9,660 bases of DNA from assembly GCA_028698395.1 (NCBI GenBank), contig JAQVDG010000050.1, forward strand, positions 1-9,660, given 5' to 3'. This document shows, piece after piece, positions 1 through 4,950 of this stretch; the stretch's first letter is position 1, and every line of letters begins with the position of its first letter. The position numbers and the translations under genes were made by a program. The notes beneath the pieces are model-generated. The model saw nothing but the letters and a program-made list of their open reading frames with translations, made no database searches and had not been told where the DNA came from. The stretch comes from Weeksellaceae bacterium (GTDB lineage: Bacteria > Bacteroidota > Bacteroidia > Flavobacteriales > Weeksellaceae).

Positions 1-20
1 ACAAAGATAATTAAAAACAA

Positions 21-54
21 AAAAATTAGACAATAAGGCAATTGCCTAATTTTT
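21..54 (-). terminator. Candidate Rho-independent terminator downstream of the metallophosphoesterase gene
   Basis: AAAAATTAG at 21-29 and CTAATTTTT at 46-54 form a perfect 9-bp stem around a 16-nt loop. The loop and right arm carry a second, competing dyad, the 12-bp palindrome AGGCAATTGCCT at 36-47. Read on the minus strand, the stem runs into seven T, then G, then five more T, as expected of an intrinsic terminator. It lies about 110 nt beyond the phosphoesterase stop codon. The stem is AT-rich, so it would be weak. It could also work in the other direction for a gene to the left of the window. Confidence 0.4.
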
Positions 55-161
55 GAGTATTAATATTTTTTTATTTGAAATTATAACTTGAAAATCTTTA
101 GATTTTGATAATATCCAATTTTTGATGATATCGGCAGCACGGCTTTTTGCAAGTCGATTTT

Positions 162-1007
162 TTATCCATTTTGAAGCTCAAATATAGTTATTTCAGGTCT
201 TACATTGAATCGTACTTGCCATAAATACCCCAATGCTCTGTTAATATATAAAGTTCTATCGTTGCTCAATTCAATTTGTCCTGCTGAATATTTTTTGTTT
301 TTTACAGGCAGAATTGGAGGTGGAAGAAAAGGTGGTTTCGCTTGTCCACCGTGCGTATGTCCTGATAAAATCCAACTGTCGTAGTAGCCCCAAATGTCCA
401 AGTCACAAACATCAGGATTATGGCACAAAACAATATTTGCTTTTGAATTATCAAAATCATTCATTGCTTTTTCAGGATTGAAGTTAAGTCCCCAATAATC
501 ATCAAAGCCGATAAAATTCAATCCGTGAACAGATGCACTTTCATTTCTTAATAATTGAACACCATTATTTATGAGCATTGTCGAAATTTTATTTGCAACC
601 TCATTTTGCGACCAATTTCGTCCATAATCGTGATTGCCTAAAATTCCAATAGTTCCTAATCTACCCTTAACGATGTTCGCTAATGTTTCATCTAATTTGT
701 CGTACAAAACTTCATCTTTATAAGTGCTTACATAGTCGCCCGTGTACACAACAAAATCGGGATTCAATACTTGTGCTTTTTTGAATGAGTCAATTACAAA
801 ATGATGGTCAAATCTATTTCCAATATGAATATCACTTATTTGCATTAATGTTTTACCAGCCAAGTCATTCGGTAAATTTTTAATTGGCATTTTTACTTTC
901 ACAAATTCTAACCAAAATGGCTCAATTTGCCAAGCATATAAACCACCGAAAAGACTTAGACCTGTTAATCCCCAAAATGTCTTTTTGATAAATTTTCGTC
1001 TATTCAT
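162..1007 (-). CDS. Calcineurin-like metallophosphoesterase, exported or membrane-anchored (YaeI/YkuE-like)
   Basis: This 281-residue protein is a predicted two-metal phosphohydrolase. The metal-ligand motifs appear in order: D59-x-H61 (SDIHIG), G90-D91 (GDY), G124-N-H-D127, H196 (CHNPD) and G216-H-T-H-G-G221. The N-terminus MNRRKFIKK followed by a hydrophobic stretch (about 12-26) resembles a twin-arginine signal or an uncleaved membrane anchor. The enzyme therefore probably acts at or outside the inner membrane, as described for the YaeI/YkuE group. In that group phospholipid- or nucleotide-sugar-type phosphodiesters are proposed substrates; nothing here fixes the substrate. It lies 145 bp downstream of lpdA on the same strand but has its own promoter-like sequence. 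The catalytic core looks intact. The family call is secure; substrate and export route are inferred. Confidence 0.9.
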   Translation of the reverse strand: MNRRKFIKKTFWGLTGLSLFGGLYAWQIEPFWLEFVKVKMPIKNLPNDLAGKTLMQISDIHIGNRFDHHFVIDSFKKAQVLNPDFVVYTGDYVSTYKDEVLYDKLDETLANIVKGRLGTIGILGNHDYGRNWSQNEVANKISTMLINNGVQLLRNESASVHGLNFIGFDDYWGLNFNPEKAMNDFDNSKANIVLCHNPDVCDLDIWGYYDSWILSGHTHGGQAKPPFLPPPILPVKNKKYSAGQIELSNDRTLYINRALGYLWQVRFNVRPEITIFELQNG

Positions 1008-1024
1008 TGCAGTTTGTTTAAAAT

Positions 1025-1107
1025 AGTAGATGTTGGGTTGAGGTTTTGCGAAGTCCCAAAGGCTTGTAGCAAAACTGCAAAAACCGTAGGGATTTCACAA
1101 ATCTACT
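1025..1107. repeat. Dense inverted-repeat element in the leader of the phosphoesterase gene
   Basis: Several nested or competing dyads occupy this 83-bp spacer. AGTAGAT (1025-1031) pairs with ATCTACT (1101-1107). GTTTTGC (1043-1049) pairs with GCAAAAC (1069-1075). Inside that loop, AAGtCC (1051-1056) pairs with GGCTT (1061-1065), with one bulged base. GAAGTCCC (1050-1057) can pair instead with GGGATTTC (1089-1096). GGTTTTGC (1042-1049) can pair instead with GCAAAAACC (1077-1085). The element lies in the presumed 5' leader of the phosphoesterase mRNA. It could be a regulatory leader, a dispersed intergenic repeat or a recombination-site remnant. The pairing is read directly; the role is unknown. 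Confidence 0.5.
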
Positions 1108-1133
1108 GATGTGTTGAAGGTTTGAAGCAAAAA
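1098..1133 (-). promoter_or_regulatory. Flavobacterial-type promoter for the metallophosphoesterase gene
   Basis: On the minus strand TAGATTTG (1105-1098) matches the Bacteroidota -7 consensus TAnnTTTG exactly. TTTTTG (1133-1128) supplies a -33 element with a 22-nt spacer, near the long end of the accepted range. Transcription would start near 1091, leaving a leader of about 80 nt that contains most of the dyad-rich element. The -33 part overlaps the palindrome at 1127-1140. Confidence 0.45.
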
Positions 1134-1140
1134 TTTTTGC
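1127..1140. repeat. Perfect 14-bp palindrome just after lpdA
   Basis: GCAAAAATTTTTGC is a perfect palindrome starting 13 bp past the lpdA stop codon in the direction of lpdA transcription. The flanks TTTGAA (1121-1126) and TTCAAA (1146-1151) extend the pairing past a 5-nt bulge. No T-run follows on the minus strand, so it is not a standard intrinsic terminator. It may protect the 3' end of the lpdA mRNA, or bind a protein, since it overlaps the -33 element of the next gene. Confidence 0.4.
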
Positions 1141-1152
1141 AAATATTCAAAT

Positions 1153-2553
1153 TCACGAATGAATTGACCTTTTTCCTGTAGCATCCAAAGCAGCTTCTTT
1201 CATAGCTTCAGCAAAAGTTGGATGGGCATGGCTCATTCTTGAAATATCTTCGGCAGAAGCTCTGTATTCCATTGCTACAACGGCTTCTGCAATTAAATCC
1301 GCTGCACGTGCTCCAATGATGTGAATTCCCAGAATTTCGTCGGTTGTTTCATCAGCAAGAATTTTCACAAATCCGTCTAAATCCATACTAGCTCTGGCTC
1401 GACCTAAAGCACGAAACGGAAATGAACCTATTTTATATTTTGTTCCTGCTTCTTTCAGTTGTTCTTCGGTTTTTCCGACTCCGGCAACTTCCGGCCAAGT
1501 GTAAACCACGCCCGGAATTAAATTATAGTCGATATGTGGTTTTTGTCCGGCTAATTGTTCTGCTACTAAAACGCCTTCTTCTTCTGCTTTGTGTGCCAAC
1601 ATTGCTCCGGCTACTACATCACCGATAGCATAAACGTTTGATACATTGGTTTGTAGATGTGAATTGGTTTTTATTCGTCCTCTTTCATCGGTTTCTATTC
1701 CGGCATTTTCTAATCCTAAACCTTGTGTGTAAGGACTTCTTCCAACTGAAACCAAGACATAATCTCCCTCAAAAGTCAATTCTTCATCTTTTTTATTTTT
1801 GGCTTTTACGATTACTCCTTTTCCATTATTGGATACTTCTGTTACTTTGGTTGATGTATGGAATTTCATTCCTTGTTTTTTAAGAACTTTGGTTAGTTCT
1901 TTCGATAAAGCACTGTCCATTCCGGGGATGATTCTATCCATAAATTCCACAATGGTAACTTCTGAACCTAAACGTAGATAAACTGAGCCTAATTCTAATC
2001 CAATCACACCCCCTCCGATAATTACCAAATGTTTTGGAATTTCTTTCAGTTCTAAAGCTTCGGTTGAAGTGATAATACGTTCTTTATCGGTTTTGGCAAA
2101 AGGTAATTCAGTTGAATAAGAGCCTGTTGCAACAATAATGTATTTTGATTCAATTTCTTCAGTTGTTCCGTCTTCTTTGGTTACAATTACGTGTGTAGCA
2201 TCTTTAAATGAGCCCAAACCGTTGAATACGGTGATTTGGTTTTTGCCCATTAAGTATTCGATTCCTTTCACATTAATATCGACTACTTCTTTTTTGCGTT
2301 GAATCATTTGGGCAAAATTCACTTTTGGAGCTTCAATATCAATTCCGTGTGCAGTAAAATTATGGACAGCATTATGGTAATGTTCCGAAGAATCTAATAA
2401 GGCTTTGGATGGGATACAACCTACATTTAGGCAAGTTCCGCCTAAATTAGATTTTTCAATGATTGCAGTTTTAAATCCCAATTGTGCACATCGAATTGCA
2501 GCAACGTATCCACCAGGACCGGATCCTATCACGGTTATATCAAATGTATTCAT
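1153..2553 (-). CDS. lpdA: Dihydrolipoyl dehydrogenase (E3)
   Basis: This FAD-dependent enzyme reoxidises dihydrolipoyl groups on the E2 subunits of pyruvate, 2-oxoglutarate or branched-chain 2-oxo acid dehydrogenases and on glycine-cleavage H protein, passing electrons to NAD+ in the cytoplasm. At 466 residues it has the usual family length. Visible motifs are the FAD fingerprint GSGPGG (10-15), the redox-active disulfide in GGTCLNVGCIPSK (C41 and C46), ATG (142-144), the NAD-binding GGGVIGLELG (180-189), the second FAD motif AIGDV (309-313), and the C-terminal catalytic pair H444 (HAHPT) and E449. No E1 or E2 gene is adjacent, so the complex it serves cannot be told and it may be shared. 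A -7 promoter match lies just upstream. Confidence 0.97.
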   Translation of the reverse strand: MNTFDITVIGSGPGGYVAAIRCAQLGFKTAIIEKSNLGGTCLNVGCIPSKALLDSSEHYHNAVHNFTAHGIDIEAPKVNFAQMIQRKKEVVDINVKGIEYLMGKNQITVFNGLGSFKDATHVIVTKEDGTTEEIESKYIIVATGSYSTELPFAKTDKERIITSTEALELKEIPKHLVIIGGGVIGLELGSVYLRLGSEVTIVEFMDRIIPGMDSALSKELTKVLKKQGMKFHTSTKVTEVSNNGKGVIVKAKNKKDEELTFEGDYVLVSVGRSPYTQGLGLENAGIETDERGRIKTNSHLQTNVSNVYAIGDVVAGAMLAHKAEEEGVLVAEQLAGQKPHIDYNLIPGVVYTWPEVAGVGKTEEQLKEAGTKYKIGSFPFRALGRARASMDLDGFVKILADETTDEILGIHIIGARAADLIAEAVVAMEYRASAEDISRMSHAHPTFAEAMKEAALDATGKRSIHS

Positions 2554-2588
2554 TTTGTTTTGATTTTTAATTAAGAATATTTAAGGAG

Positions 2589-2596
2589 CAAAATTA
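2589..2596 (-). promoter_or_regulatory. Possible -7 element for lpdA
   Basis: TAATTTTG on the minus strand fits TAnnTTTG exactly and would give a leader of about 28 nt before the lpdA ATG. No clear TTG is found 19-23 nt further upstream, so only half of the promoter is supported. With only 82 bp between the AI-2E stop codon and the lpdA start, and no terminator visible, read-through from the AI-2E gene is also possible. Confidence 0.35.
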
Positions 2597-2635
2597 GCTA
2601 TTTTTCTTGGAATGAAACAGTTTTTGACTCGCTTC

Positions 2636-3676
2636 TTATTCTTCTTCTTTTGGGATTTCTTTTGTATTTGAAAATTCCAATTTGTAAATCCGGAAAAGCC
2701 AAATGACCAAAGACATGAAAATAGGGCCAAAAATAATTCCAATAAAACCAAACAAGTTAACACCGAATATTACACCAAAAATTGTGATTAACGGATGAAT
2801 ATCTGCCATTATTTTTTGTAGCCAAAATCGGAAAATATTATCCGATAAACCTACTACTACAAAAGAATAAATAAGCAATAGATAAGCGTTGGTTGTTTCT
2901 CCATTTGCCATTAAATAAAGAGAAGCCGGAATATAAATAATAGCAGCTCCAACCACAGGAAGCATTGCAGCAAAAATAGTCAGAATGAACCAGTTAAAAG
3001 CATCATCTAAACCAAAAATTAAATAACCGACATAGGCTACAATTGCCTGGATTAGTGCTACCAAAGGAACGCCAACTGCATTGGAAATGACGAGTCCTCT
3101 CAGGTCTTTGTTCAGAATCGTTAAGTTTTCAGAACGAAGTGGGATGTTTGTGTAAAACCAATTTTCCATTTTTTTGTAATTCATCAACATGAAATACAAA
3201 ATCAAATAGGCTACTCCAATTTGAATCACACCGTTTATTGAGGTGTTCAAAATTTCTTGAATTAACTTAAATACTAAAGAAGTAATATCTCCAATGTTAA
3301 TTTCTTTGAGTAAATCCACACCGGTTTCTTCGTTTATCTTACTTAATCCCAATTCTATTTTGGATTGAATATCTTCTTTGTTTTCTAAAGCAGAACTTAC
3401 TTTTTTTGTCAGCATATTAATTAGGAAAATCATGGGAGTGATGACAATTATGAAACTTCCTATCATTAATAAAATAACGGATAAAAGTTTGTTTAATTTC
3501 CAATGGCGCATCATCCATTGTAAAGGATGAATTAGTAAAACATATAAACAAAAAGCACCTAAAAACCCGGGAATAAAAGAAGATAAATTATAAAGTACTA
3601 CGATGAGCGATACTAAAGCGACAATAATGAATAAAATTTGTCGTAAAGTACTGTTAGGTAAATAAAAGTTTCGCAT
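2636..3676 (-). CDS. AI-2E family transporter (PF01594-type membrane protein)
   Basis: This 346-residue inner-membrane protein has about eight hydrophobic segments, roughly at 12-30, 33-50, 64-88, 148-166, 203-221, 226-250, 264-279 and 295-325. A longer soluble stretch (about 90-145) lies between the third and fourth. The P240-V-V-G-A-A-I-I-Y-I-P250 segment and the C-terminal FGIIFGPIFMSLV-like region are typical of the family, and length is normal. Despite the name, most members are not shown to move autoinducer-2. Some are linked to Na+/H+ antiport or small-metabolite export, so the substrate here is unknown. It ends 82 bp before lpdA on the same strand and is divergent from the sigma factor gene. 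The charged tail (KEIPKEEE) is probably cytoplasmic. Confidence 0.88.
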   Translation of the reverse strand: MRNFYLPNSTLRQILFIIVALVSLIVVLYNLSSFIPGFLGAFCLYVLLIHPLQWMMRHWKLNKLLSVILLMIGSFIIVITPMIFLINMLTKKVSSALENKEDIQSKIELGLSKINEETGVDLLKEINIGDITSLVFKLIQEILNTSINGVIQIGVAYLILYFMLMNYKKMENWFYTNIPLRSENLTILNKDLRGLVISNAVGVPLVALIQAIVAYVGYLIFGLDDAFNWFILTIFAAMLPVVGAAIIYIPASLYLMANGETTNAYLLLIYSFVVVGLSDNIFRFWLQKIMADIHPLITIFGVIFGVNLFGFIGIIFGPIFMSLVIWLFRIYKLEFSNTKEIPKEEE

Positions 3677-3784
3677 AGATTAAAGTTTACGGAAATTTAC
3701 AATTATTATTTTACTTGTAAATATACACAAACAGCTAAATAATTGTAGAAAATTTTATTGCTCTTTTTAGTTTATTCATTTCTC

Positions 3785-3809
3785 AATATTTACTGGGACG
3801 TAAAATATT
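3785..3809. repeat. Inverted repeat in the divergent control region
   Basis: AATATTTAC (3785-3793) and GTAAAATATT (3800-3809) pair with one bulged base around the 6-nt loop tgggac. The direct repeat TTCTCAAT (3780-3787 and 3808-3815) overlaps both ends. It sits between the divergent AI-2E and sigma factor genes, about 30-60 bp upstream of the sigma -33 element, where an operator could lie. The arms are AT-rich, so chance is a real alternative. Confidence 0.3.
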
Positions 3810-3841
3810 CTCAATTTAAAATAATTAAAAACAGAATAAAA

Positions 3842-3873
3842 TTGCAATTAATTCAACAAGTTTCCTATATTTG
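3842..3873 (+). promoter_or_regulatory. Flavobacterial promoter of the sigma factor gene
   Basis: TATATTTG at 3866-3873 is an exact match to TAnnTTTG. TTG at 3842-3844 lies 21 nt upstream of it, as expected for the main Bacteroidota sigma factor. Transcription should begin near 3880, giving a leader of about 65 nt. The TTG is embedded in the palindrome AATTGCAATT (3840-3849), which could let a repressor compete with polymerase. The ATG at 3947 is preceded by an A-rich stretch (ctaaaaaagaaagaat), the usual kind of start region in this phylum. Confidence 0.65.
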
Positions 3874-3946
3874 CGTAGTTAAATCTTAAAAAAACACTTG
3901 CCTATTGCACACATTCTATCTTTTCAACTACTAAAAAAGAAAGAAT

Positions 3947-4537
3947 ATGGAATTCATTGAGGACTCTCAATTAGTTAAAAATTACATACTTGGCGATGAA
4001 ACGGCTTTAGAGCGATTAGTTTATCGGCACAAGAATAAAGTGTATGGATTTATTTATACAAAAGTTTTAGATAAAGAAACTGCCGAAGATATTTTCCAAG
4101 ATACTTTTATAAAAGTCATTGTTACGCTTAAGGAAGGAAGATACAATGAAGAAGGTAAATTTCTCCCATGGGTAATGCGAATTGCGCATAATTTAACCAT
4201 TGATTATTTCAGAACCAAAACCCGTATGCCTTTGGTAGGGGAAACATTTGTGAATGAAGATTTTAGTATTTTTGATTTTATTGCCACACCGGAAGATAGC
4301 ATGGAGACAAAAATCATCAAAGAGCAAATTGAAAAAGAACTACGTTTAATCATTGATTATTTACCTGAAGACCAAAGAGAAGTTTTGGAGCTGAGAATTT
4401 TTAAAGAACTGAGTTTTAAAGAAATAGCAGAAGACACCAATGTAAGTATCAATACCGCTTTGGGACGGATGAGGTATGCTTTGATTAACTTACGAAAATT
4501 GATAGAAGAGAAAAACATTACTTTAACAATAGTTTAA
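3947..4537 (+). CDS. RNA polymerase sigma factor, ECF-like sigma-70 family
   Basis: This 196-residue factor has only the two core sigma domains. Region 2 (about 22-92) includes the core-binding stretch AEDIFQDTFIKV (46-57) and the -10-recognition helix PWVMRIAHNLTIDYFR (74-89). Region 4 (about 134-187) carries PEDQREVLELR and the helix-turn-helix FKEIAEDTNVSINTALGRMRYAL (157-179), which would read the -35-side element. Regions 1 and 3 are absent, as in ECF factors. No FecR-type or other membrane anti-sigma gene is next to it and no SusC/SusD genes follow, so it is not the usual Bacteroidota iron- or glycan-responsive type. The next gene is a 46-residue protein ending at a strong terminator, so the pair may share a transcript. 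The regulon cannot be read from this sequence. Confidence 0.93.
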   Translation: MEFIEDSQLVKNYILGDETALERLVYRHKNKVYGFIYTKVLDKETAEDIFQDTFIKVIVTLKEGRYNEEGKFLPWVMRIAHNLTIDYFRTKTRMPLVGETFVNEDFSIFDFIATPEDSMETKIIKEQIEKELRLIIDYLPEDQREVLELRIFKELSFKEIAEDTNVSINTALGRMRYALINLRKLIEEKNITLTIV

Positions 4538-4611
4538 CTTTTGAAGTAGTTTAAATTACAATATTTTGTATAAGAATCCGTTGTAAATATATAATTTTAA
4601 AACACGGGTTA

Positions 4612-4752
4612 ATGAAACACAATTATTCTCTTATGGGAAGTCAGTTGAGCCCCAAAAAGTCAACTATTCAAAATATTTTGAATTTTTCAAAAACATTATC
4701 AGTTATTAAAAGTGGTGTCTTGAATAAGAAAATAATCTTATGCAAGAATTAA
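4612..4752 (+). CDS. Small 46-residue protein downstream of the sigma factor, SPKKxTIxxILxFSKxL motif
   Basis: An ATG at 4612 opens a 46-codon frame ending at TAA 4750-4752. The middle (residues 13-29) reads SPKKSTIQNILNFSKTL, an amphipathic helix-like segment with hydrophobic residues at I19, I22, L23, F25 and L29. A lysine-rich tail (KKIILCKN) closes it. There is no signal peptide or membrane segment. From memory, short unannotated Bacteroidota proteins with the pattern SPxKxTIxxILxFSKxL occur beside sigma factors of this kind, but no search could be run. It begins 74 bp after the sigma stop codon and ends 7 bp before a strong terminator, which fits the last gene of a sigma transcript. A weak TTTTG (4539-4543) and TATTTTG (4562-4568) pair could give it its own promoter. 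Function is unknown; a sigma partner or regulator is only a guess. An internal ATG at 4633 is an alternative start. Confidence 0.6.
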   Translation: MKHNYSLMGSQLSPKKSTIQNILNFSKTLSVIKSGVLNKKIILCKN

Positions 4753-4759
4753 AAAGAGG

Positions 4760-4794
4760 AGAGGAGGATTAGAAACAAATCCTCCTCTTTTTTT
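4760..4794 (+). terminator. Strong Rho-independent terminator after the sigma factor/small protein unit
   Basis: AGAGGAGGATT (4760-4770) and AATCCTCCTCT (4778-4788) form a perfect 11-bp stem with a 7-nt loop, followed by seven T (4788-4794). The stem has six G-C pairs in an AT-rich setting. The purine-rich left arm looks like a Shine-Dalgarno sequence but is part of this stem. It isolates the sigma unit from murF-alr. No further gene is visible in 4796-4950, which holds only weak -7-like sequences (TAAATTTT at 4894, TACTTTTA at 4905) that may serve murF-alr. Confidence 0.9.
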
Positions 4795-4950
4795 AGAATA
4801 TTTTATTCACTTATTTCTGAATGAATTCATAATATTCTGTAAAATAAAAAGTCTTTCCTACTATAAAAATTAGCTTAAGAACTCTGAATCACATAAATTT
4901 TAATTACTTTTAACCAAGATTTATTGTGAATTACTAAAAATCATAAAACA

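Noticed and set aside
91..106. Dyad AAAATCT/AGATTTT downstream of the phosphoesterase gene as a terminator
   Set aside because: The spacer is only 2 nt and no T-run follows on the minus strand; the structure at 21-54 is the better candidate.
1032..1038. GTTGGGT fits the GTTRRRY core of an integron attC site, next to a hairpin with bulged bases
   Set aside because: No partner RYYYAAC core was found at the right distance and orientation, and there is no integrase or cassette row in the window. It stays only as a caution behind the flanking-repeat finding.
1422..1981. Plus-strand open frames of 60-81 codons opposite lpdA
   Set aside because: They are antisense shadows of a gene with all its catalytic motifs, and are rich in Leu/Phe as expected from the complement of Lys/Glu codons.
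2581..2763. Minus-strand frame of 60 codons overlapping the 3' end of the AI-2E gene
   Set aside because: It overlaps the real C-terminus in another frame and is low-complexity (Lys-rich); no start context or family resemblance.
2636..3676. Reading the AI-2E family gene as a quorum-sensing transporter
   Set aside because: The family name is historical. No luxS or lsr-type genes are present, so only membership of the transporter family is claimed.
4757..4769. Purine-rich GAGGAGAGGAGG, a perfect-looking Shine-Dalgarno sequence
   Set aside because: It is largely the left arm of a terminator stem with T7 behind it, no start codon with a lasting frame follows, and strong Shine-Dalgarno sites are not typical of this phylum.
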